DNA of 64,000 bases from Mycobacteriales bacterium. Lineage in GTDB: Bacteria; Actinomycetota; Actinomycetes; Mycobacteriales; Mycobacteriaceae. A program made the translations under genes and the position numbers. The notes beneath the pieces were generated by a model. It did no database searches, was not told the DNA's origin, and worked only from the letters and a program-made list of their open reading frames with translations. This document shows, in pieces, positions 16,444 through 24,336 of this stretch. The stretch lies in the NCBI GenBank assembly GCA_018376445.1, contig JAHABL010000005.1, positions 62,001 through 126,000 on the forward strand, read 5' to 3'. Each line of letters begins with the position of its first letter. The first letter of the stretch is position 1.

Positions 16444-18984
16444 ATGCCCAAGACACATCGCCGCCACCCACTCGCCCGCGTTACCCTCGCCAACCTGGCG
16501 TCCCACAAACTCCGCTTGCTCCTCACCATTGTCTCGGTTGTGTTGGGCACCTCCTTCATCAGCGCGAGCCTGGTGTTCACCGCCACCCTGCAAGGCAGCT
16601 TCCAGGAGATGTTCAACAGCAGCCTCAGCTCCATCGACCTGCGGGTGAGTAGCTCCAACCAAATCGGCTCCATCCCCTTGACCGAGCGCACCAAGATCGC
16701 CGACGTGAAGGGCGTCGCCGGCACCAACCCGGTGGTGGTGGGCGGCCTCGCGATCACCGACCAGGACGGCAAAGCCCAGATTGCCCAACCGGGTGGGGTG
16801 ACGGCCGTCGGTCACTTCCAGAACACCGGTAACCTGACCAAGGACATTCGTCTGGCAACCGGCCACTTCCCCCAGGCCTACGACGAGATTGCCCTCAGCC
16901 AGCCGCTTGCTAAGGCGATGGGTTACCGCCTGGGCGACACAGTGGAGTGGATGAGCGCCGCAGGCGGTATCGAGAAGGGCACCCTGGTGGGCACACTCGC
17001 CCCCACCGACACCGACCAGGCGCAGCTGCTCTTCACCCCCGACCACCTTATGAAGTCCTTCACGGATGGGGAGAACGTCAACGCTATCGACGTGGACGTG
17101 GACACCTCCCAGCCGGGCATCACCGTGCAGAAGGTGCGGGCGGAGCTACACAAGATGTACCCCAAGTACAAGGTGCAGACTGGCCAGGAAGTCGCCGACG
17201 AGATGAACAAGGAGGTCCGCAAAAACCTCACCTTCTTCAACTACTTCCTGGTGGCATTCGGCGTTATTGCCCTGGTGGTGGGCACATTCCTCATCTACAA
17301 CACCTTCGCGATGATCGTCGCCCAGCGTATCCGCGAACTTGCCCTGCTGCGGGCAATCGGTGCTACCCGCCGACAGGTCACCCTCTCGGTGCTGGCGGAA
17401 GCACTGGTGGTGGGCTTGCTGGGGGCGGCGCTGGGGGTTGCGGCGGGAGCCGGGCTGGCCTTCGGCTTGGCCGCCCTCATGAGCAAAGTCGGCATGGCTA
17501 TCTCGAATGGGGGCTTGACGGTGACGGCAACCAGTATCATCGTCCCGCTGGTGCTGGGCGTACTGGTGACACTGGTGAGCGCCTGGGTACCCGCCCGGCG
17601 CGCCGGCAACATTCCCCCGGTGCAGGCCATGCATCAGGATTCCAACACCGCCATGGGCTCCCTGAAAGGGCGCACTATCGCGGGAGTAGTGTTCCTAGTG
17701 GCTGGCATCGTGGTAGCTGCGGTGGCGGGTGCCTCCATGGTGGGCAAGCCTGGCTTCATCACCGTTGGGGTGGGGGCTCTGGCGATGATGTTGGGTCTCT
17801 TCCTGGCGGGCCCGGCGCTCTCCAAGCCGGCGGTGTACGCGCTGGGGTCGCTCATTAAGCCGCTGCCGCCGTTCCGGCAGACCGGCACCTTGGCTATGCG
17901 TAATGCGCTGCGGAACCCGGTGCGGACTGCCACCACCGCGTTCGCGTTGACCTTGGGTCTGATCCTGGTGTCAATTGTGGGGGTGATGGGTTCTTCCACG
18001 ACGGCCTCCACGAAACAGGTCATCACCGGTGGTTTGACCTGCGATTTCGTGATTGTCCCCCCGACGAACATGATGATTCCGCGCCAGTTCACCCCCGGCG
18101 TGGAGGACATGGTGGGGGTGGAGGACTCGTCCGCCATCTTCTACGGGTTTACCGACATTGACGGCGAACCCAGGATGTTTGCGTCCCCAGACCGGGACGC
18201 CTCCCGCATGATTAACTATGAGATTGCCGAAGGCCGCTACGACATGAGCGGCGATGCTCTCCTTATCTCCCAAAAGTTTGCGGAGAAGAGGCAAGTGCAC
18301 GCCGGCGACACAATGACGGTGGAGACGCGCACGGGTGACCAGAAGGTGCCGGTGAAGGCCATTTTTAAGGACAATCCCGTCATTGGCGATGTGGTGATGA
18401 GCTTCCCCCTCTACGAGAAGGTCGTTCCACCGTCGCACCAGTTGGCCTACCTCATTCTGGTGCAGTCCAACGGCATGTATGGCGCCTCCACTATGAAGGC
18501 GCAGTTGCAGAACTCGCTGGCAAAGTTGAAGATTCTGCGGGTGCAGACCACGGAGGAGTTCGCCGGCCGCCAGGCGAAACTGCTGGATTCTATGCTGTCG
18601 GGTCTGTACGCACTACTGATGCTCTCTATCATCATCGCGGTGTTGGGCGTGGTGAACACGCTGGCATTGTCGGTGACGGAGCGGCGGCAGGAGATCGGCA
18701 TGCTGCGGGCTATTGGAATGAGCCGGGCGTCACTTCGCCAAATGTTCTATCTGGAGTCCATTGTGCTGAGCGTATTTGGCACAGTGTTGGGGACGGCAGC
18801 GGGCACCCTACTGGGGTGGGCGTTGACGAACACGATGAGCAACTACGGCATCAGCATCGTCGTCATTCCGTGGCAGATGATTGTGGGCGTACTGGTGGGC
18901 TCGGTTGTGGTGGGCGTGCTGGCGGCGCTGGGGCCGGCGAAACGGGCGGCGAAGATCAGCCCGCTGCGGGCTATCGCCGACTAG
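16444..18984 (+). CDS. FtsX-type ABC transporter permease (duplicated MacB/FtsX domains)
   Basis: Integral membrane protein of 846 residues. The N-terminal helix ARVTLANLASHKLRLLLTIV is followed by a MacB-type extracytoplasmic domain. A three-helix FtsX domain (NYFLVAFGVIALVVG..., ending PARRAGNIPPVQAM) comes next, then a second copy of the same plan: helix, extracytoplasmic domain, and FtsX domain ending GPAKRAAKISPLRAI. This makes a pseudo-dimeric permease that pairs with the ATPase directly upstream. The repeated PARRA...P..A / PAKRA...PLRAI ends are a clear sign of internal duplication. Substrate unknown. Confidence 0.92.
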   Translation: MPKTHRRHPLARVTLANLASHKLRLLLTIVSVVLGTSFISASLVFTATLQGSFQEMFNSSLSSIDLRVSSSNQIGSIPLTERTKIADVKGVAGTNPVVVGGLAITDQDGKAQIAQPGGVTAVGHFQNTGNLTKDIRLATGHFPQAYDEIALSQPLAKAMGYRLGDTVEWMSAAGGIEKGTLVGTLAPTDTDQAQLLFTPDHLMKSFTDGENVNAIDVDVDTSQPGITVQKVRAELHKMYPKYKVQTGQEVADEMNKEVRKNLTFFNYFLVAFGVIALVVGTFLIYNTFAMIVAQRIRELALLRAIGATRRQVTLSVLAEALVVGLLGAALGVAAGAGLAFGLAALMSKVGMAISNGGLTVTATSIIVPLVLGVLVTLVSAWVPARRAGNIPPVQAMHQDSNTAMGSLKGRTIAGVVFLVAGIVVAAVAGASMVGKPGFITVGVGALAMMLGLFLAGPALSKPAVYALGSLIKPLPPFRQTGTLAMRNALRNPVRTATTAFALTLGLILVSIVGVMGSSTTASTKQVITGGLTCDFVIVPPTNMMIPRQFTPGVEDMVGVEDSSAIFYGFTDIDGEPRMFASPDRDASRMINYEIAEGRYDMSGDALLISQKFAEKRQVHAGDTMTVETRTGDQKVPVKAIFKDNPVIGDVVMSFPLYEKVVPPSHQLAYLILVQSNGMYGASTMKAQLQNSLAKLKILRVQTTEEFAGRQAKLLDSMLSGLYALLMLSIIIAVLGVVNTLALSVTERRQEIGMLRAIGMSRASLRQMFYLESIVLSVFGTVLGTAAGTLLGWALTNTMSNYGISIVVIPWQMIVGVLVGSVVVGVLAALGPAKRAAKISPLRAIAD

Positions 18985-19114
18985 CACCGCCGCCGGAGGC
19001 ATTTTGGCAACTGTCCAATATGCTCTCCGCAGATATCCCGAGGGTGGCGGCTCGCACCAGCTTCTGAGTGAAACACACCCACTTTTATTAGTAACCCCTC
19101 ACAATTCAAATAGT

Positions 19115-19120
19115 TAGGCT
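19115..19120 (+). promoter_or_regulatory. -10 box for leaderless lipoprotein mRNA
   Basis: TAGGCT six bases before the ATG at 19127; no Shine-Dalgarno sequence. Confidence 0.5.
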
Positions 19121-19126
19121 ATAGAC

Positions 19127-19726
19127 ATGACGTCATCCCCCCGTACCTTCCGAAGCGGCGGCCCCACCCCGCACGCCTTCCGGTCGGCTGCCGCCCTGGC
19201 AGCCAGTGCGGCATGCGTCATCACCCTCGCTGCCTGCGGCCCCACCGAGGAGACCATCACCCCGTCACCCTCCCCCAGCAGCAGCACCACCAGCACAACC
19301 ACCACCGCCTCCAGTAGCAGCACCCCCACCCCTACCAGCTCACTGCGGGCCGCCCCACCCACCAACCAGTGGAGCCGCGACAACCTCCGCGGCGCCCCCG
19401 GCCTACCACCCAGCCGCTACTTTGAACCCCCGGTGAGTCCGCACAGCCTCGCCCCCGCCAACACCCGGTGCCTCAGCTACACACCACCCACCGGGAAGGC
19501 CACAGACAACGTCATCACCACCGGCCTCACCTCCTGTGCGGAGGCGAACGAGGTGATCTTTGACTTCTTGTTCGGTGCTGGCCGCGAACCTCGCAGCTAC
19601 GCACGTGTCCGGGACTGGAACTGCCGCCGCAGCTCCCGCACCGACACCCCCGAGGTGCGCTGCACCTCCCGCCTGACCACTATCCGCGCTATCCCCCGCC
19701 CCGGGGTGGACACAGCATCCCGCTAG
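19127..19726 (+). CDS. Putative lipoprotein of unknown function
   Basis: A 199-residue exported protein. A signal sequence ends in the lipobox VITLAAC, so it is expected to be lipid-anchored outside the membrane. A Ser/Thr/Pro-rich linker of about 60 residues follows (SPSPSSSTTSTTTTASSSS). The mature domain of about 110 residues contains four cysteines (CLSYTPP, TSCAEANEV, NCRRSS, RCTSR) that could form two disulfides. I do not recognise the domain. It follows the FtsX-type permease gene after 142 bases and has its own promoter-like box, so a link to that transporter is only possible. Confidence 0.75.
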   Translation: MTSSPRTFRSGGPTPHAFRSAAALAASAACVITLAACGPTEETITPSPSPSSSTTSTTTTASSSSTPTPTSSLRAAPPTNQWSRDNLRGAPGLPPSRYFEPPVSPHSLAPANTRCLSYTPPTGKATDNVITTGLTSCAEANEVIFDFLFGAGREPRSYARVRDWNCRRSSRTDTPEVRCTSRLTTIRAIPRPGVDTASR

Positions 19727-19808
19727 GCCAACCCGGCAGAGAGAAAGGCACCGTAGTGGTTTTTAGAAGACAACAGCTGATCCCACAACTAAAGAAAGGA
19801 GACCCACC

Positions 19809-21332
19809 GTGGTAGACCGCGTTGAGGTATTCGTCGATACCTCCTACTTACTGGCGAGCTTTTACAACTCATGGACTACCGGCGCCAGGGCCCAATTAGA
19901 AATAGATTTACCGGCTGTGACCAGCCACCTTAATACAATTGTTAGCGACAAAATTCATCTCCCTGTCCACCGCCAACTCTGGTACGACGGAATCCCGGAC
20001 TCCGGCCCCCACCGTTACCAACGCACGCTCCGCCACATCAACGGAGTACAACTGCGCGCTGGCCAACTTATCGAATGGGGCGACCGCCGCACCCAAAAGG
20101 GCGTCGACACACGGCTCGTAGCCGACATGGTGCTGCGCTCCGTCCGCGGGATCGTCAGCGATATCGTGCTCGTTTCCGGCGACGCCGACATGATCCCCGG
20201 CGTAGAAGCGGCCGTGGACCACGGGGTGCGCGTCCACCTCATCGGCTTCGGCTGGGACTCTATTTCCAACTCGCTCCGCTCCGCCTGCGATACTGTCACC
20301 GTGCTGGATCCTCGCGACGACTTCGACGAGTGCATGCACATTGAGGTGCTGGAATCCTTCACCCACCATGAGGAGGATGATGACGGCGAGGCTACGGCAC
20401 CGTCCGGCCTGGGCACCGACGCAGACTCGACTATGCCCGCCACCCTTGACGAGGCTGATACGGCAGCGTTGAGCACCATGGACGAGGCAGAGGATGATGG
20501 CGTAACCGATACCTTCGACGCCAACCCCACTGCCCCCCACGGTGTACCCCTCATCCCACCTGTCCTGTCCCCCGGTAAATTTGGACGCCGCGGCACCCGC
20601 CACCGCATTCGCACCCACCACGCCACCGCCGACTGCACAGCCCACGACGCCGAGGTGGAAGCTAACGCCACTACCTGCCAAGAAAAAGACACCGCCCCCG
20701 CCAGCCAGGAAACCGCCGGCGAGGCCGCCCGGGCGGTCGCTGCCCAAGGTGATTGCGACGCGGTAGCGGAGGCGCATGCGGAAGCCGCCACCGAGGGCGC
20801 AAGAGAGGGTGCAACAGACGACGCCCTACGGGGCGCAAAAGATGCTGCCACCGGAACTCCCAGGGTGGCTGCCAACGAGGGTACTACCGCTGACGCTGCC
20901 GGCGTCCACCCGGACACCCCGGACGGCACCGCCCAACCCGATGCGGCACTAGACTCTCCGGAGGATGCCGAGCCGGTAAGCCAGCCCACCCGGCGGCCGT
21001 CACCCGGCATGATGGCTCAGAAGCGGCGCCCCACCCAACGGTCCCGCTACGTGCCCCTGCCCTACGACGAAGTATGGGAGAGTGCCGGGAACCAAACTCC
21101 GTTCGACATTGGCCAGCAGTACGCCATGTGGTGGTACAACAATGCTGCCACGGCGGAGCAGCGCTCTACCGCCCACATCCTGACCGGGGGCGGCCTGCCG
21201 GCGGAGATCGACCGGCCGTTGCTGCAGTTCGCTTGCCAAACCCTGGATGCTTACACCCTGAGTGATTCGCAGCGCGTCAACCTGCGCGACGGGTTCCACA
21301 TGGGTATCCGCGGCATCATTATGGGCAAATAG
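19809..21332 (+). CDS. NYN-domain protein with long acidic linker and conserved-looking C-terminal domain
   Basis: A 507-residue protein. Residues 1-170 are a full NYN/PIN-like nuclease domain: VEVFVDTSYLL, QKGVDTRLVADMVL and VLVSGDADMIPGVEAA give the expected cluster of metal-binding Asp residues. About 200 residues of Ala/Asp/Glu/Thr-rich low-complexity sequence follow. A compact C-terminal part of about 90 residues comes last (PYDEVWESAGNQTPFDIGQQ...RDGFHMGIRGIIMGK). The GTG start at 19809 has AAAGGAG seven bases before it. RNA cleavage is inferred from the domain; the C-terminal domain is not recognised. A strong terminator follows. Confidence 0.85.
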   Translation: MVDRVEVFVDTSYLLASFYNSWTTGARAQLEIDLPAVTSHLNTIVSDKIHLPVHRQLWYDGIPDSGPHRYQRTLRHINGVQLRAGQLIEWGDRRTQKGVDTRLVADMVLRSVRGIVSDIVLVSGDADMIPGVEAAVDHGVRVHLIGFGWDSISNSLRSACDTVTVLDPRDDFDECMHIEVLESFTHHEEDDDGEATAPSGLGTDADSTMPATLDEADTAALSTMDEAEDDGVTDTFDANPTAPHGVPLIPPVLSPGKFGRRGTRHRIRTHHATADCTAHDAEVEANATTCQEKDTAPASQETAGEAARAVAAQGDCDAVAEAHAEAATEGAREGATDDALRGAKDAATGTPRVAANEGTTADAAGVHPDTPDGTAQPDAALDSPEDAEPVSQPTRRPSPGMMAQKRRPTQRSRYVPLPYDEVWESAGNQTPFDIGQQYAMWWYNNAATAEQRSTAHILTGGGLPAEIDRPLLQFACQTLDAYTLSDSQRVNLRDGFHMGIRGIIMGK

Positions 21333-21333
21333 G

Positions 21334-21374
21334 CGGATGCCCTCGCCGGGATCGGTGTGAGGCGAGGGCATCCG
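21334..21374. terminator. Perfect 14-bp hairpin between convergent genes
   Basis: CGGATGCCCTCGCC (21334-21347) pairs exactly with 21361-21374 around a 13-base loop. It directly follows the NYN gene stop and faces the convergent phoD gene. Confidence 0.8.
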
Positions 21375-21426
21375 TTCGTCCGTTTGTGGCTGGGTGCCGC
21401 TAGGGACGGCGAGCCGCTTTTATTCG

Positions 21427-21464
21427 GCTAGAACTGTTGCGGCTAGAACTTTTTTGCTAGAACT
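21427..21464. repeat. Three direct copies of GCTAGAACT over the phoD stop codon
   Basis: GCTAGAACT occurs at 21427-21435, 21442-21450 and 21456-21464, spaced 15 and 14 bases. The last copy contains the phoD stop codon (read as TAG on the minus strand), so the end of the gene appears to have been copied downstream twice. Confidence 0.7.
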
Positions 21465-23265
21465 TCAGTGGCTTCTTCACTGGGTAGAGTGCGCTGGTGC
21501 CTTCATTGGTGGCCCAGGAATTGCCCCAGTGCTGGCCGCTTCGTGAATTGGACTTGTTGTTCACGAAGAACCAGTCTGCCTGTGCAAACTTGCGGTTCAT
21601 TTCAACCACCACATAGCCGTGCTTGGAGCATTGGCACCAACGAATGTGCTGGTTGGTGGTTTGCAGTGCCTTGTCGACCGTGTCGAACAGTGGATCGTTT
21701 TCGGGGAGTTTCAGGCCCACTTTATCGGCAAGAATGTCGTCGACGTTGGCAGCAGTAACGGAGGGGCCCACAAACTCTACTGCGACGCGGCGGCCCTTCA
21801 TGTTGCCGTCGAACTTCTCGTAGATGTCGTTAGCGAAGGACATATGGATGTCGCCAGTAACGGCAACTACGTTCTTGATATTGTTCTTGGCGATCATGGA
21901 GGTCAGGCGGTAGCGGTCCCACTGGTAGCCATCCCACTGGTCCGAGTTGAACATGATGCCGTGAGCAGGAGCACCGGTCTTGGCGGCAATAAAGTCTGCA
22001 ATCTCGGGGCTGATGGGCGGAATCTGGAGGGCGGCCATCATCACCGGGTTGCCGATGACTTTCCACAAACACGTGCTGTTCTTGATGTTGTCGCGCAGCC
22101 ATTGCATCTGCTTCGCGCCACCGATGGTGTGATCTGGGTTGTCCTGCTTCAGCCAGTTTTGCTTGGTGCGGTAGGAGCGCAGGTCTAGGCAGCTCATGTC
22201 CATGAGCTTGCCCCAGCGGAAGTAGCGGTAGAGGTGCTCTCCGTCAGTCATGCTGTTGACTCGGGTGGGCATGTATTCGAAGTAGGCCTTTTCGGATTGG
22301 CGTTTACGAGCCTTCCAGTTACCTTCCTTGCCTTCAGTATGGTTGACGGCACCTTCGAGGTAGGAGTTGTCGGCGGATTCGTGGTCGTCCCAGACGGTGA
22401 TGAAGGGGTACATGGCCTGGCAGCGTTGCAGGTCCGGGTCGGTCTTCGTGTGGGCGTGACGGCGACGGTACTGTTCGAGAGTCATGGTCTCGCCCTTGTA
22501 CTCGTGCTCGCGCACTTTACCGAATGCGCCGGTGTATTCGCCGGTGGCATACTCATAGAACCAGTCGCCTAGGTGGACGACGAAGTCCAGGTCGCCGCGG
22601 TCGGCGAGGAATCGGTAGGTGGAGTAGTGGCCGGCTTCCCAGTTGGAGCAGGAGAGGAATGCGAACCGTACTCGCTCTGGCATGGAGTTGAGAGCGGGGG
22701 CGGTCTTGGTGGCACCGACCGGAGAGACGGCGCCGGCAGCGGGCCCGTCGAGGACGGTGAAGCGGTAGAGGTAGCGGGTGTTGGGTTGGAGGCCGGTGGC
22801 GTCTACCTTGACGGTAAAGTCGCGGTTTTTGTCAGTGGTGACGATGCCGGAGCGGACGGCGCTACCGAAGCGGCGGGAGCGGCCGACCTGGGGGCAGACT
22901 TCCCACTTCACCTTGACGGGGGTACCGCGCAGGGAACCGGGGGTCCAGGTGGGTTGTTGGGTGACGCGGGTCCACAGGATGACGGCGTTGGGGGCTGGGT
23001 CTCCAGAGGCGACGCCGTGGACGAACACCTTGGTGGAGTAGGGGGAGGTGGGCCCTTGCGGGGCGGCGCCGAGGCTGGTGGCGTTGCGCTGACCGCCGGT
23101 GCGGTCGAGCGGGCTGGCGGCGGCGGTTCCGTTGGCCGCGGTGGGCAGGATGGAGGCGGAGGCACCGAGGGCGATGCCGGCGGCAGAGGCTTTGAGCACA
23201 CTGCGTCGTGACACGTTCTTATCGGAGACGAGGGTTTCCGACGAATGCTTATTTTGTGATCCCAT
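21457..23265 (-). CDS. phoD: Alkaline phosphatase D (PhoD), Tat-exported
   Basis: Extracellular phosphodiesterase/phosphatase of 602 residues that releases phosphate from organic esters. A twin-arginine signal, SRRSVLKASAAGIALGAS, starts at about residue 19. The PhoD N-terminal domain (VASGDPAPNAVILWTRV) is followed by the metallophosphatase core: FLSCSNWEAGHYSTYRFLA, DFVVHLGDWFYEY, VWDDHESADNSY and VVAVTGDIHMSFAND supply Asp/His/Asn ligands. Family members use Fe3+ and Ca2+. The ATG at 23265 lacks a good ribosome-binding site. A Pho-type regulator site may exist upstream (GTTCAT repeated at 21-base spacing near 23336-23365), but this is weak. Confidence 0.93.
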   Translation of the reverse strand: MGSQNKHSSETLVSDKNVSRRSVLKASAAGIALGASASILPTAANGTAAASPLDRTGGQRNATSLGAAPQGPTSPYSTKVFVHGVASGDPAPNAVILWTRVTQQPTWTPGSLRGTPVKVKWEVCPQVGRSRRFGSAVRSGIVTTDKNRDFTVKVDATGLQPNTRYLYRFTVLDGPAAGAVSPVGATKTAPALNSMPERVRFAFLSCSNWEAGHYSTYRFLADRGDLDFVVHLGDWFYEYATGEYTGAFGKVREHEYKGETMTLEQYRRRHAHTKTDPDLQRCQAMYPFITVWDDHESADNSYLEGAVNHTEGKEGNWKARKRQSEKAYFEYMPTRVNSMTDGEHLYRYFRWGKLMDMSCLDLRSYRTKQNWLKQDNPDHTIGGAKQMQWLRDNIKNSTCLWKVIGNPVMMAALQIPPISPEIADFIAAKTGAPAHGIMFNSDQWDGYQWDRYRLTSMIAKNNIKNVVAVTGDIHMSFANDIYEKFDGNMKGRRVAVEFVGPSVTAANVDDILADKVGLKLPENDPLFDTVDKALQTTNQHIRWCQCSKHGYVVVEMNRKFAQADWFFVNNKSNSRSGQHWGNSWATNEGTSALYPVKKPLKF

Positions 23266-23569
23266 AGCTGGGATTTTTGCACGTCATACCCTATTTTCTT
23301 AGCTCAGATGGGGGTTCTCGACAGGTATTCGGAGAGTGTTCATCGGTTGGCTACCGGAGTTCATGATGGCAGAGTGGCGATTTCACTGTTTGTTAACTAT
23401 TCCTCGTCTACAATGCACTCTGAGCAGCACTTTAATAATTCTTAGGTATTATTAATACCACTTATTTTGGCATTTATTGCCGCAGTTTCGCTTATGACAA
23501 TGCAGCCCGTCATAATTCCGCCTACCACATTGAAGCTTGCGACAATGCAGCCCGTCAGCATGCAGCGTG
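23266..23569. other. Intergenic region with direct repeats, no gene
   Basis: About 300 bases between phoD and the TetR gene. GTTCAT occurs twice 21 bases apart near phoD. A 17-base direct repeat (GACAATGCAGCCCGTCA) sits at 23496-23512 and 23541-23557, with a decayed third copy at 23558-23572 running into the TetR stop. No ORF with a ribosome-binding site was found. Confidence 0.55.
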
Positions 23570-24229
23570 TCAGCTCTCCACGGCCGAGCTGCCGGCATTG
23601 TCGCTGGGAATCATGGCGAGTACCGACTGCACGATGATGGGGCGTACCTCCGCAAGTGTGTCGCCCGCCTCGAGTGCGCGGAACCCCACTCCCAATTGCG
23701 CCATGGTGAGGTTGGTGTAGATGGTACTTCTGCCTGGTGCCAGTTTCTCCCACACATCTGCCAGGTTGGAGTTGGCGCGGGCGTGTACCTCATCGACGTC
23801 TACTCCGGCACGAGTAAAGGAGTTGCGGTTGTCGATGGTGGCGGTGACGTTGGGGGTGCGTCCGCCCGGGTTTTCTGCGTTAACGACGATGGTGCGCATC
23901 CACCCGTGGTCGGAGGCGGCAGCCTGTTCGAGGTTGACGGTGAGCCAGGCGCTGAGCCATTCGCGGGGATCGTCGATGTCGGCGGTGGCGGCGGCGACGG
24001 CGGCCATCCAGCCGGGCATATAGCGTTCGATAACGAGGCGGCGGAGGTCGTTGACAGAGGTGACGTAGCGGTAGATGCTGTTGCGGGCGATGCCGGCGCG
24101 CTTGGCGATGGCGGCAGCGGTGAGTTCGGTGCCGGGTTCGTTGCGGAGGATTTCTTCAGCGGCATCGACCAGCGCCGTTTCGATATTCTCACGGTGTTCT
24201 TTCACCGTCTTAGCGGCGATACGTGGCAT
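23570..24229 (-). CDS. TetR-family transcriptional regulator
   Basis: A 219-residue DNA-binding protein. The N-terminal helix-turn-helix reads LTAAAIAKRAGIARNSIYRYVTS, a standard TetR pattern. The C-terminal part is a ligand-binding helical domain. The ATG at 24229 is chosen because AGGAGG lies ten bases upstream; a TTG three codons earlier would sit on top of it. Divergent from the drug exporter gene, with two palindromes in between, so it very probably represses that exporter and itself, and a drug or metabolite releases it. This regulatory link is inferred from layout. Confidence 0.9.
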   Translation of the reverse strand: MPRIAAKTVKEHRENIETALVDAAEEILRNEPGTELTAAAIAKRAGIARNSIYRYVTSVNDLRRLVIERYMPGWMAAVAAATADIDDPREWLSAWLTVNLEQAAASDHGWMRTIVVNAENPGGRTPNVTATIDNRNSFTRAGVDVDEVHARANSNLADVWEKLAPGRSTIYTNLTMAQLGVGFRALEAGDTLAEVRPIIVQSVLAMIPSDNAGSSAVES

Positions 24230-24268
24230 CTTGGTCAACCTCCTGTTTAATCTATTCTAACGGCACCA

Positions 24269-24297
24269 TTGACAGTGTCAGCAACATGGCGCACAAT
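24269..24297 (+). promoter_or_regulatory. Exporter promoter with palindrome over the -35 box
   Basis: TTGACA (24269-24274) and CACAAT (24292-24297) with a 17-base spacer. TGACAGTGTCA (24270-24280) is an 11-base palindrome that covers the -35 box and could be a second regulator site. Confidence 0.5.
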
Positions 24298-24298
24298 G

Positions 24299-24319
24299 TT
24301 AGAGACACCCTGTCTCTAA
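24299..24319. promoter_or_regulatory. Probable TetR operator
   Basis: TTAGAGACA (24299-24307) and TGTCTCTAA (24311-24319) are perfect complements around CCC. The site overlaps the expected transcription start of the exporter, 18 bases before its ATG, ideal for repression by the divergent TetR protein. Confidence 0.75.
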
Positions 24320-24336
24320 AAGTGAGTGGAGGAAAA

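Noticed and set aside
24223..24336. Longer N-terminus for the drug exporter
   Set aside because: The frame is open, but it would cover the promoter and both operators; ATG 24337 has a strong ribosome-binding site.
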